64,000 nucleotides of DNA, from contig OV884011.1 in assembly GCA_930367205.1 (NCBI GenBank), positions 115,007,866-115,071,865 of the forward strand. The letters run 5' to 3'. Under the pieces are notes generated by a model. That model ran no database searches. It was given only the letters and a program-made list of their open reading frames with translations, and was not told the origin of the DNA. The position numbers were made by a program, and so were the translations under genes. This document shows, one piece after another, positions 1-11,043 of the stretch (positions within the stretch are counted from its first letter, which is position 1; each line of letters begins with the position of its first letter). The stretch is from Acanthosoma haemorrhoidale (taxonomy: Eukaryota; Arthropoda; Insecta; Hemiptera; Acanthosomatidae).

Positions 1-2392
1 GGACACAATTTTTCCTTCCTTGATCACTCTACTACTATCTGTAATTCTCTACCTCCATCATATTCAATCCATAATATTCATCATAATTCATCCTTACGAA
101 CCTTCAAAACTCTCATATTTCATCAACTCCTGACCATCCAGAAAGATGCTTGTTAGTTTGGGAACGATTTATTATTTACATTTTCATACTTTTATTTTTG
201 CATTTCTATTTTTAGGTATATATATATATATATATATTAGTTTGGCAGGGACCTTCCTTTGTTTTTACTTTCATATATTTAGCTTTGATGTTACTTATTT
301 TTTTTTTTTTGCATTAATTTAATAGTTTTCATTTAATGTTATATTGCATTGTTAAGACTTCTTCATATTGTTGTTTTTATTTCTTATATGTTGATCCATC
401 TATGACTTTATTTATTAAATGCAGTTGAAACAATTTATTTTATTTTTCTTATAGAGGTTTACTCTTTATTTTACAGTGTATTTTTTTTTTATGGCGCAAT
501 TGTTATTTTTATTTGCTTAATATGAATTTGTCATCTGAGTGTTATTGTCATTCATAGCGGGCTTTGTCCCAGAGTAAAATGTTTTTACTATTCAATTCTA
601 AACCACAGCAATTCTAAACTTTTTTGAGTCTTAGCCCACTTTGTTCAAACAGTGATCCACTGGCGTGTTATTTTTTACATAATAAAATAATAATAAAATG
701 GTTTAATATGAAATTGTTGAATATTCTTTCTCATTGCTTTAACCAACATGTTCAGTACTTTCAAATTGTTTGAGCATGTTTAAGTGGTTTTAATAAAAAA
801 TGTGTTGAGAAAAGAGAGGGACATTTTCTTTATTACAGAAATTATTTAATGATTATATACCTCATCAATGGAGTCAATTCATTTATGGAATTTTAAATCT
901 TAATTAATTTTTTATTTGTATCGGTCAAGTGATAGTTAAACTGTCATGTGTCATGAACTTTGCTACTGATAACTAATAGGCTTAAAGAATGAGAAAAAAG
1001 TTCATAGAATTTGTGATTCATAGGTCCCATGTGTTTGGAAATATCACAATAAAGAGATTTGTTGCTATACATGACTATAAATATTTAATATAAATATATA
1101 TATTATATGGCTGTAACAGTAATAGCTTACTCCAGGCTTAGATGCTGTTATTTGAGTCCAGTGTATCACAACACCATACAACAAAACTGAAACAACACAA
1201 ATAAGGGAATTAATTATTTTTTAATTTTAAGAAATAATTTAATTTCTAATATATTATGATTTATTAATTTTATTTTAAAACATATGGGAATAGTTAGGAT
1301 TTTGAAAGAAAAATTAGAGTAGGTGGTGACATAATATGGATTAAGAAATTAGAAGCACCAGACAGAAATAGCCAAAGACTATCAAGGATATTCATTCAAC
1401 TAAACTTTCTTTCATGCTATAATATAATTTATAAATAAATCCTCTACGTTAATTGATTGTTATAGGAAGTTACCTTTCTCACATTCTGACAGATTAGATC
1501 AATTTTGTTTTCGTAACTTACAGCTTCTGAGCTATGAGCTGAGAAATCTGAAAAATTGGCGAAAAGGGATCACCAACTCTTTTAAAGTTTGGATTTATTT
1601 TCTTACATGCTGTATTTGTACCATGATTAAATGAGCATGTTTTGAGATATTGTAGAATGCACGTTTAAAATTCCAGATCGTTTGAACCAGTTTTGGTCGT
1701 AAAACACAAAGACTGGCTAACGAAATGTGATTACCCAACACTTCACAATACGATGATTAACGTTTAGTTATAAGACCAATACCGGGAAGATTTATAGCTC
1801 TGAGTTTCCCCAGGAGGTCAAGGGCCTCGTTAAAGGAGGTCCTTAAAAGTCCTCTCAACATTGTAAAAGAATAATCCAAAAGAAAATGTTTTGAGAGCCA
1901 AAACAGAAATAGTAAAGGTATATAAAATACGTTTGGAGCCGGTCTTAGTCATTTTTTTCATGTCAATATTTTAAATATTTATAATTTTTTATTTGCTGAA
2001 AAGGGGATTAGAAATGGCAAATAAATCGAACTTTGTTTGTTAAAAAATATTAAGTAGATTTTTACGATAATTTAGTAATACACCCCGAATCCCACCAGTT
2101 TTATTTGAAATTATTTATTTACTTTTTACGACCTTTATTATTTTTTTTTTACATACATTTTAAAAATACAATTTAGTTGGTAATCTTTGTAAAAAAAAAT
2201 GCAGTCTGTGAATTTAAAATGAAATTGTGTGAACTAAACAAAAATTTGAGAGGAGACAAATTCATTGATCAGCTAGCTTATAAATCAGTTCATATTAATC
2301 ATAATGGGCAAATATTGGAACTATTCCGGAAATTTTGTTGGTAAATCTTTTCTTTTTCTGATATAATAATTATCATTCTGAATTATGACTCG
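1..2392. other. AT-rich noncoding stretch
   Basis: I see no gene, RNA or mobile element that I can support here. The sequence is dominated by A/T runs and short low-complexity tracts. The only structured item is a TA microsatellite at 217-237. Confidence 0.6.
217..237. repeat. (TA)n microsatellite
   Basis: About ten uninterrupted TA units read directly from the sequence. A shorter TA run of the same kind lies near 20770-20785. Confidence 0.85.
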
Positions 2393-2596
2393 CATAAGTA
2401 CAGCCGCTAGGGCTTAACTGCAGTGTATGCGATGTTGAACACGCTCACTTAAATATAGAAAAAAAATCTCGAAGAGAACTGAACATGGTTTTTTACATTA
2501 CATATAATGTAGTGTAAAATAATGTTTATGTAATAATAATTTTTTCTCTATTTAAAGTGAGCGCGTTCAACTGCATATTATTCAAATACTTATTAT
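2393..2596. mobile_element. Foldback MITE of about 200 bp
   Basis: The arms at 2434-2466 and 2539-2571 are inverted copies of each other (GTTGAACACGCTCACTT against GTTGAACGCGCTCACTT, then an A-rich stretch). The centre holds a 27-base palindrome at 2492-2518. The outer end CATAAGTA at 2393 is matched by TACTTATT near 2589-2596. No transposase is encoded, so this would be nonautonomous. The superfamily is unknown, and no clean target duplication is visible. Confidence 0.6.
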
Positions 2597-3369
2597 TTAT
2601 ATATATTTTTTCATATAATTTATAACTTTATATTTAACTTTTACGTTATCTCAAGGTTCTGTTAATAAAATATAGGAAACTTCTGGCAAAAGGAATAATG
2701 GTTTATTTACAGACATTGATTTAAAAATTGATATACAAATTAACTATGTACGTAATAAAAGAATACTATTAAATCTAACATTAAAATGGTACCTTATAAT
2801 TATTCGTAACGTGATACTAATACTGCCCAGTGTTTCTTTGTGTTGCTTTCTCTTCAATGGTCGTCTTCTATTGCGTGATTCGGATTGTCTTCCTCTAAGC
2901 TGCATCACATGATCCGGATCGTCTTTCATGAGTATCCTTTGTTCTCGTGCCGGGTGAAAGTGAAAAGGGCTGACCTCGCGGGGTTGCTACCTGGGCTGGA
3001 GTCCCTTGTCCTGCCTCGTCCTCTGCCGGTTCCAGGATGAAGAATGAGCGTCCTTTCGTCCTCTGCCGGTTCATATATATCTCACATCTATCCGCTGCCT
3101 TATTGATCTTTCAACTGGCTATTCAATGCCAGTTGTTTCGGATATTTATACTTTGCTTAATTTTGAAGTTTATAAAATGAAATATTTATATAAGGTTATT
3201 TGATATTATTTTTATTAAAAATATTAATAGTTAATATAACGACAATAAAAACATTCATCCTTTCATAGGCATGAACCACAGATCGTTCGTACGTTCTTCA
3301 ACGCTTGCTTTTTCTGAGTTTATTTAAACAAACACCATTAAAAATCATAACATTAAAATATCACAACAG
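2597..3369. other. Noncoding, with a short GC-rich patch and 17-bp direct repeat
   Basis: Mostly AT-rich. A GC-richer patch around 2930-3080 contains an exact 17-bp direct repeat, TCGTCCTCTGCCGGTTC, at 3016-3032 and 3056-3072. Short open frames on the minus strand show no recognisable domain. Confidence 0.5.
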
Positions 3370-3404
3370 TATATACTACAGTTAAACACGCGGCTGTACT
3401 TATG
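3370..3404 (-). repeat. Inverted copy of the 2393 MITE end
   Basis: GCGGCTGTACTTATG at 3390-3404 is the exact reverse complement of CATAAGTACAGCCGC at 2393-2407. Similarity continues inward for about 30 more bases with a few changes (TTAACTG..AGT.TAT). It is either the far terminal inverted repeat of a nonautonomous transposon of about 1 kb (2393-3404) or the remnant of a second insertion. Confidence 0.6.
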
Positions 3405-5580
3405 TGGGCCATAATGGAAGAGAAAAATTGGGATCAGAAAAAAAGAACATATACCAACAAAATTTTCAGAATATTTCCAATATTTGGCTACAGAAAATCA
3501 TGATAATGAACCGTATAAAATAAGGCCTTTACATAGAAGGGGCAAAATTATAAAAACGCAGGCGCTTGAGAGCTAGGAGATTAAACATAACAACATAGTA
3601 ATAAAAATAAAAAAATAAAATCTGCCTAATCCAATGCTTTAAGAAGTGTCCCCACTTAAATTTTTGCTCTTCTGGGAAGTGCCAAGTGGGATAGCGGAGA
3701 GTGTGACTTTTTACATTTACACTCGTACAAACAGTTGACTTATCATCCATTTTTGCTTTTCAAATTTGAAATGGATAGAAACGATAGGAAAAGCCAGAAA
3801 AAAAGATTAACAAAACAAACCGAAAATAGAAAAAAGCATGTTTATTAAATTTCACAAGCAATGGATACCAGTGTGGGCAGAAGCTGGTAAACTTCATGAT
3901 GACCAAGATTTTCATTGTAATCATTACACATCAGATTAGAATATCTTTTAGCTTGTATATTCAATTCCTGTTTAATGGTATGCTCAGTGATGAAAATCTG
4001 TGATAAATTGGAAATCTAAAGTAATGTTACAGCATTGTTGTGGAGTTTCTGTTCTGACAACCATTTTCTTCTCTCTTTCTATAAACATTTATAATTGAAC
4101 AAGAAGTATTAATGCTTTGTTTTTTTTTGGTGATGATGGGGATAGACAATCAGTTTATAAAATGCAAACTGTGGAGGTTTGAATTCTCGCATGAGGTATT
4201 GGTTACTACAGAGACAATCTCTGACATAGACCGACCTACACATTGATAAATATATGTTTATTTCATGTGATGTATTTTATATGTTATGCAGTGCATATGA
4301 AGTTTTTGTGTTGTATATTCTACAATTTGTATTACTTAATACATTTATACTGTGCAGTAAAAAACATTTAGAACCTGTAAAGGAATAAATAAAAACATAG
4401 AAGGGTTTATATTGAGCTAAATCGATTAATGCCCTGATTTATGATACTTTGATAGAGAAAATTACTATGTTTTTGCTCAGTAAACTGCTTTAAACGACAA
4501 TAAAATCCTAAATTGTTTTCACGTGATTTTTTCCTTTTTTTTTTATTCAATATTCTATTGAACGGGCAATTACCTTAATTGGACAAACTTACTATTACGA
4601 CTGGTGTCTGCTTAAGAAAAATTCTATTGTGTATATGATACTGAGTTTATATTCAATATTAAATTGTGAGGAACAAAGGAAAGTGTACAAAAAACGATGA
4701 TAATCGAAAAAAGTTTTATGTTTATCTGATTTGTTATTTTTGAGAGATGTTTCTGCCTTTCACTAAGATAGCTTTGGATAACCAATTGAAAAAAAAAATC
4801 GCTAGGGAAATTTCTAAATATGTTATAGCAAGCTCTTATAGATTAAGTTTATGAAGCAAGGGACCTTTCACTTAAAGTTAAAGTTACTGCTTCACTGGTG
4901 CTCTATTCAACCACAAAACATATAACATTTACTAATGATGCGTTATAATAAATAAATGTACTACATAATGTTATGATTATAATCATTATTTCATTTCAAA
5001 ATTTATTACTTAACAGAATTTCTTTTCTGTATAATTTAGTTTATAAGGAAAGGGTAGATTTATAGGTTATATAGGTATTTTGTTATCGTAACTATACGGA
5101 TTATTACGTCCAACTGACAATATGCTCAACAATAATCAACGATACACTTAATATGGTCAGTTATAAAGATTTAGATATATTATCGAACGGAGTAAGGTAT
5201 GTATTATTTAAAAATATCCCTATTATAGTGCCATGTAAGAAATGTGTACAGCAGAGTGGTCAACTCTAATCACGGACATTTCCAAATACAGAGTGAAAAT
5301 AGTGTAAAAATATGAAAAATAATTGAAATGTATAATAACCTCCTGACTAAAAACGAAGAAAGAATTAAAATTTATCATTACATAAGCTATCAAGGGATAT
5401 GATGAATTTCTCGTTCATCTCTACAGTCCTACTCTCTTGCTTTTTATTAATATTGTCCATTTGGTTTTTACTTTTGTACTACCTTATATTAAATATCAAA
5501 ATTATGTGAGCTCGTTTTTTTCTTTCCCTCTTTTTTTTTTCTACACGCATATTATATTATTATGATGATGTTTCAATTAG
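3405..5580. other. AT-rich noncoding stretch
   Basis: No supported gene or mobile element. A 73-codon minus-strand frame at 3529-3750 has no motif, and its base composition matches its surroundings. The stretch ends in a pyrimidine-rich tract that serves as the putative acceptor for the candidate exon at 5581. Confidence 0.5.
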
Positions 5581-5655
5581 GTTGTCTTGGACGAGAGGAA
5601 GATGGCCAGTCTGTTACAAAATTATTGGTCCAGTCTGTCGAAAAACTCTAAGCAG
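5581..5655 (+). CDS. Candidate short coding exon, unidentified
   Basis: A 75-base open segment lies between an acceptor-like TTTCAATTAG ending at 5580 and a strong donor, AAGCAG followed by GTGAGC at 5656. In phase 0 it encodes 25 residues without a stop. An internal ATG in good context (AAGATGG, at 5602) would start MASLLQNYWSSLSKNSKQ, so it could equally be a first coding exon. Its base composition is less AT-biased than the flanks. I do not recognise the protein. The support is splice signals plus an open frame only, and no partner exon could be assigned. Confidence 0.4.
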
Positions 5656-6499
5656 GTGAGCTGTTGATTAAAATATTATTTAAGTTTAAAGTTCTGATTC
5701 TTTTCCCATTTTTAATGGAACATGAATTATTAGTGTCACAAAATTAAAATCACAGCTAGTAAATTTTGAGAACCAACAATTGAAATTATTTATTGTTATT
5801 ATTGTATTATTGTGATAACATGGATTAATTTAAATGTATGGCTTTTATTTTATGGAATTTTGGCATCTGGCATATACTATAACGCCGTTTTATTTTATTC
5901 AATATTTTAGCTCTTAATAAATTTTTAAAAATAATTAACAAACTTTTTAGATTGCACTACAAATCATTATCATGCTATTGAATCTCATAATTATGAAAAT
6001 ATATACCAAAAGAAAAATTATAGGAGAATATAATGAAAAATATATGTTTGATGGTCATATTGTTTGATTATCCGACAGCTATTCTTTAATCATCTGATGA
6101 TGTATAAGTTTTAGTATAGGAAACCCCCACTGACAACTGAAACTCACGTTAAACGCTACGAATGTGGATGGCCCATGGCTTCACCATATCAAGATTTATG
6201 GCTTCTCATTCTCTTTTAATGGCGGTTTTCCTCCTAATACCACTCCCATAAAATGTATTCTACTGTATAATTGCAATACGTTAGTTTTAAAAAAGAGATA
6301 CTCTATGTTGTTGGTTTTTGCGGTTACTATATCCATATTTTAGTACTCGTTTATTTGGAATATCCAAATATATTTTCGCAAACATATATGTTGATTGAAT
6401 ATCAATTGATAATGGTTGTGTAGCACAATTGTAAACATTCGTGCCTAAATAAAATTTTGTGGATATACATGGTTATTGATTCGTTATAGCATACTCTTG
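5656..6499. other. AT-rich noncoding stretch
   Basis: No supported feature. It would be intron if the exon at 5581-5655 is real. Confidence 0.45.
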
Positions 6500-7070
6500 C
6501 AGGGGTTGTACCCAGTAGTGCACTTGTACCCAGTTGAGGAAGAACGATGGGGCTTGTTCGCCCGGGGTGTTTTCCGAACATATTTTGAGGTGGAATATTT
6601 TGCTCAAAATTATAAAAAGATAAGTAATAAAATAATACTATAATCAATTCAATCAATGGTTATATTAAGTATCCAATATAACTAAATGCGTGCTAACTCC
6701 AGTGGTCCAACTCGACTTCAACATTTATATGCTTAACCAGTGAAAAAAGACCTGCCCCATAAATTTGAAATCGATTAAGGTCACAAAAAAATACACTACC
6801 AGTTGGTAAAAAATAAAATACTAAAAAAAATTTTTTTTTTGAAAGTTTGCTTGTTCCAAGAGAATTATTGCAGTAAACTTAAAACAGAGAAAATAAATAT
6901 TAATATATAATTATATTTTATCAATACGGGTACAATCTGTTCGAACAAAAGAAATAATTTTGTTTATTTATGTTCGGTAATTGTCAACAACAACTTTTAA
7001 TTTGTTTGACTTAGAAAGGGCGAGAATTTGGTGAGCACTATAGGTGGCAAAAGCTCTAGGTATGCAACTG
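6500..7070. mobile_element. hAT-like nonautonomous element, copy 1
   Basis: Same family as 40356-40849. Shared segments occur in the same order: GATGGG near the left end, a middle block with CAGTGAAAAAAGA, then TTAGAAAGGGCG and the right end CTAGGTATGCAACTG (reverse complement CAGTTGCATACCTAG). The left end, CAGGGGTTGTACCCAGT, is a degenerate or locally duplicated form of that terminal repeat. CAG-starting ends with a GTACC core recall hAT elements. No transposase is encoded, and I found no convincing 8-bp target duplication for this copy. Confidence 0.6.
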
Positions 7071-8832
7071 AACTTATTCTGACATTTGTTTTTTTAAAGC
7101 GAGTTTCGTTGGTGTTTAGTTTTTTTGTTTTTTTTCAAGAGTTAGAGTTTCTTCTAAAGCTACTACATGCTCTGCCATCATGATCGATGCAACAGTGCGG
7201 TATGATGACGTTTACCGTCCATTACCTTCAGACGTGACCTTCCACTCTATATGATTTAACCACAGGCGACATACCTTTCATTCTTGAAGCTGCACGGCCT
7301 GACCTTTGACCGAGGTCAAGGGCGCGGCCACCTATGTGAGGGTGGACGGGGGAATGTGAAGGCTAAATAGCCTGGATGGCATCGGAACAACCCCTAGGAT
7401 AGGATCGATGTCTCCCAGTTTGCTTAGACAAGCCTCCTGACCTCCTTCATGGTTTCCGTTAGTAAGGTTATAGGTCGTCTTATGCAACCCTGCGTGGGAA
7501 ACTACCTTCACTCTCAAAGGCAGCGTCGTCTAACGCAGCGTCTTCGACTCCTGTCCTTTATTCCGCACTGGTTCGATTTCTAATATGCTCGCCTCGAGGT
7601 TCGCCCTTTCTCTACCCCTCCTTTGATATAGGCTATGATTTACGACCGTTTCACGACAGGAAAGCTGAGCTATTTGCCACAGTCTTGAATTTCCTTGTTG
7701 GTTGTGAAACGTCGCTGTTATCTGTTCATTGCTGGTGACCCGGAATGTGGACTGTATTATGTACTTGCATTAGCATATAACGGTTGACTGTAAGCAGCAC
7801 GCGATACTTGTAAATAATTCAGTTTGAATGCAACCAGTTGAACAATAGATCCGTGCACTTGCTAATTTCTTTTTACCGACTCAAAATTTCGTTTTACCAA
7901 TTATAAGACTATTTTTTTAAAAATACTTGTTTAAATGGCTCATAAGTGAAAAACAAATTTGAGAGATATTTTCTTGAATTTTATAAATATGGGAAAACAA
8001 ACTAGAACTCTGAAAATCAACTTTTGACCAAATAAAAACAATTTAGTTACCTTTGGAGAAATTCACAATCAACGGTTTCAATGATCTTATTAACTATACC
8101 CACTTAATTTATTTCCTACGTTTATTGAATCATTTTCATTAGCGTACACATTCAAAATCAGATTTTCAAACACATCCCCTTGATTGGGGCCGTAAATGGG
8201 AATTAGTCACCGAGCGGCTACTGTTAGCTGTTCTATTTAATAAAAAAATCATTATTCTGATTTTATGTTTTTTGAAATTGTAGTCCTCCACGCTAACAAT
8301 ATTGATATATTATTACTTAACACGCCAATATCTTTAATTTGATACACTACACAATACACTAAAACATGTATTTTTCATTAAATAAACTGAAAGTTAATAT
8401 TTGTTATAAGACTACTTTAATTTTTATCAATACTGGGGAAGCATATGGTGCTACCATACAAAATATCATCCCTCCCAAAAAACCACGAGCTTGTTTAAAA
8501 TGATGAACACGATTTTTCATTTATCAAATAATGTAACATTAATGAGTAATAAGAATCAGTTTTAAGTCAGGGGAAAAACTAGATTTTCTTTCAAATGATG
8601 AAACGACTTAAAGTTACAAAAAAAACAATAATAATGTGTCAGTTAATTTGTTATAGAGACATACATGGCGTTTCGAAATGTTAATATTAATAGACTTGAA
8701 GTAATTAATTCATATTGTTTTCCAAGGTAATAGGTATTAATGCCTAATAACATACATTTATGATATTTCTATTTGCACTTTATATGTTGTTTATAAAGCC
8801 TTAGTCTCTCTAAAATTTTCTTTTATTGAGAA
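7071..8832. other. Noncoding, with a GC-richer island at about 7200-7760
   Basis: The island has several short minus-strand frames (for example 7332-7517) but no recognisable domain, and I cannot say whether it is a mobile element or a decayed gene. At 7300-7324 there is a cluster of AGGTCA-like half-sites. The rest (7760-8832) is plain AT-rich DNA. Confidence 0.45.
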
Positions 8833-9471
8833 TGTCCCCAAGGGGGAGGACGCTCGTCGCGGGCTAGGGTGACTACAACCCTACATCCCGGCCGCAGTCC
8901 GGCGAGCGTCGAGAAAGAGATAACATGGGTGGGCCTCTGGTCTTTGATCCTTGCTGGTGGCCTAGACGGCGGGCAGCTTTATTCGTATTGATCTGACTCC
9001 ATAAGATCTTAGAAGGTGTGGACCGACAGTGCACTATGTTCATGAGATGAGGAACAGGGTAGGTATTATAGGTAGTTTATATGGTCTTGGAATGACCGCC
9101 AATTCACAATTAGTATCTAAGGGTAGGCGAAAACCACCCGGATCCCAAAGGCGGGTGTGAACTGGAGAGAAGCAGACTGGATCGCTGGGGGAGACGCTTC
9201 TAGGTAATGTTTGTAGGGCCTCAGGTGACCGTCGTCCGCGAGGGAGAGGTCTCTTCCAAAGAGGTGCTAGTTTTAGCGAGACGAAGGCAGAGAATCATAC
9301 TAGGAAGGTGTGGGGTCTGACAACGCCGAACTAAAACATAGCAAGGTTAGGAAAAAGAGATGCAGAGGTAGTTGAATAAGAAAACCATGGTTCGAGGAGA
9401 GCCCCAGTGCAGAGAGAGAGAGAGTAGTTTTCTTCAGGTGCTGGGTTCCGAGAGTCTGACAACGACAGACA
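8833..9471 (+). mobile_element. LTR-like element (solo LTR candidate)
   Basis: The block opens with TGTC and closes with GACA, a short inverted end typical of LTRs. It is far more GC-rich than its flanks, is about 640 bp long and has no coding frame. Its interior shares a segment with the solo LTR at 15490: CTGACTCCAT, then CCGACA(G)TGCACTATGTTCA and GAGA.GAGG.ACAG. The left flank is GAGAA. The right flank reads GAG and is then cut by the poly(T) side of the half-LINE, as if the LINE landed in the LTR's target duplication. Orientation is inferred from the 15490 copy. Confidence 0.5.
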
Positions 9472-9501
9472 GAGTTTTTTTTTTTTTTCTTTCAAAACCT
9501 C

Positions 9502-9507
9502 TTTATT
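9502..9507 (-). promoter_or_regulatory. Polyadenylation signal AATAAA of the half-LINE
   Basis: Plus-strand TTTATT lies 13 bases before the A tract (minus-strand reading), the spacing expected for a used poly(A) signal. Confidence 0.7.
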
Positions 9508-9695
9508 GATAATATATATACAATGACAAAAATAAATAAATAAATTTGGAATTACAGCTGTCTCCTCATGCTCCTTTCGCAGATGCATATTAAGGAGTGC
9601 ATAAAATATAATACTTTCAGATTGTTGTTAATAAGTCCAATACATATACACTCACTAGGTGATGAAGCTCACCTTCAGCTTGCGACCGTGGAAAA

Positions 9696-9735
9696 CACTA
9701 ACACTAAAACCTAAACCTAGAACCTAAGACTAAAG
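9696..9735 (-). repeat. Degenerate telomere-like repeat in the half-LINE 3' UTR
   Basis: On the minus strand, directly at and after the ORF1 stop codon, the sequence is a run of TTAG-containing units: TTTAG, CTTAGG, TCTAGG, TTTAGG, TTTTAG, TGTTAG. Exact TTAGG occurs twice. TTAGG is the ancestral insect telomere repeat. The run is only 40 bases and imperfect, so the resemblance may be accidental. Confidence 0.45.
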
Positions 9736-11043
9736 CGTTCCAGCCGCGACAGCGTCCTGCCATCGATGGGGGAACGGAGCGGGGGTTATAGTGTTAAACA
9801 CCGGGTTTGTCAAATATTGCAGGGAGTCGAAAAATTTGATATGTCTACGTTGGATGAACTCATCCACCGTAGGCAGATCTAAGATCTCGTGAAGCTCACT
9901 GTTGCTCCGCTGCTCGAATGAAGGATCTAGGTACTTACATTTAAAATTGTCTTCCGATGTTCTAGGAGCCGTTCTCGACGAGGGGGGGGCCGTTCTCGAC
10001 GTGGCGGGGGCAGCTCTCGACGTGGAGGGGTGAGCCAGTTCTTCATCTCTGTCCTGGAACAGCTTAAAGAGCGGGTTCCTGCAAGCACTGGTGGATGGCG
10101 GTGGAGCCGGCCTCATTCTTAGCTCGTTCTGGCGGCGTTTCTTCTGCTGGGGCTGCATTCTGTCGAGGGCTGGTTTCATTCTGGCTAGTATTTCCTTTCC
10201 CTTTGTGCAGCCTCTGTAGGACGCCGGGTGAGCCTCGCCGAAGTTGGAGCACTTGAGCGGGGCTGAATCATTCCTTGGACATTGCGCTACCTCGTGGGGT
10301 CCCGCACATCTAACACACTTAAATTTCCGGCCGCAGTGGTTTCGTGTGTGGCCGAATTCTTGACATCGATGGCATTGCGGGGCGCCTCTCTGTTCCTTGA
10401 ACGTCACGACACGAACTATGACGTGGTTAATGGCGCGTATCATTTTCATTGACTTCAATGTGACGCTGGCATTAGCTGTTACCAGCACTGGCGCAATGTC
10501 CTGTTTGCGACCGGTTGGGTCACTTTTTCTCAGACGTCGCACATCGACGACTTCCGGTATGTTCTCTTTTATTGCATCTGAAATTTCCTTGATGTCCGCC
10601 TGGACATCAAGCCCGAGAATTAACTACTTCTTGTTTCTTTTGCCGCCTTTTGGGGCAAATGAGTGGTACTCCTTCCCGCCTGTTTCGAGTAATTCCAATA
10701 TCTTTACTCGTTCCTCTTCCTGATCAGGATAAATTGTAACGCCCTCCTTCGTCTCCCTGAGGGCGAAACTATTTATATTTGCTCTTTTGCGCTGCTGTGT
10801 TAAATCGGTTGTTGTCTCTCCCGAGACAACAATTGGCGGTGGCTTCCTAGTCACTGGAGCTGCGGGGTTTAGACTTTCTGGCGTCTCGCTCGCAAGAGCC
10901 TGAAATTTATTCCCAATCTTCGTTGGGTTTTTCGCTCTAGTAGGTCGCTGGACCTTAGACAGGCGTAGCGTGGTGATGGCGTCGAGGAAAGATAAATAAA
11001 CGGTCTCTCTTATACATGTTGTTTTATCCTGCGCATAATCCAC
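9730..11043 (-). pseudogene. Jockey-type retrotransposon gag (ORF1), one amber stop
   Basis: The 437-codon frame is continuous except for one TAG at 10624-10626 (codon 140); the parts on both sides are in the same frame. ORF1 proteins of this type bind their element's RNA in ribonucleoprotein particles. Visible features are a basic, Pro/Thr-rich N-terminal part, a middle region typical of the segment before C2HC knuckles in jockey/X-element gags, then three knuckles. The first (codons 224-237) is CX2CX4HX4C, with the core CHRCQEFGHTRNHC. The second (243-255) is CX2CX3HX4C. The third (265-279) has Phe in place of its second Cys, so it is broken. The C-terminal part carries serine/threonine/proline repeats (ATSRTAPPSSRTAP). 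Codons 1-13 or so coincide with a repeat that recurs at 11490, so the true start may be lost. Antisense frames in this interval are shadows. Confidence 0.8.

Larger units (their letters stand above)
9475..11043 (-). mobile_element. ORF1-only 'half-LINE' (gag plus 3' UTR plus poly(A))
   Basis: Read on the minus strand, a jockey-type gag gene (11043 to 9730) is followed by only about 240 bases, an AATAAA (plus-strand TTTATT at 9502-9507), 13 further bases and a 14-base A tract (plus-strand T run 9475-9488). There is no endonuclease or reverse transcriptase anywhere between gag and tail. Ordinary 5'-truncated LINE copies keep ORF2 and lose ORF1, so this arrangement is the reverse of the usual one. 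It could be a gag-only element of the HeT-A or HAL1 kind, or a retrocopy of a prematurely polyadenylated transcript. The 5' boundary is uncertain because the first codons of ORF1 lie in a repeat found again upstream. No target duplication was found. Confidence 0.65.

Noticed and set aside
9696..9735. True telomeric array
   Set aside because: Only two exact TTAGG units in 40 bases; kept as a telomere-like motif only.
10397..10723. 108-codon plus-strand frame
   Set aside because: Antisense to the gag gene, whose zinc knuckles define the coding strand.
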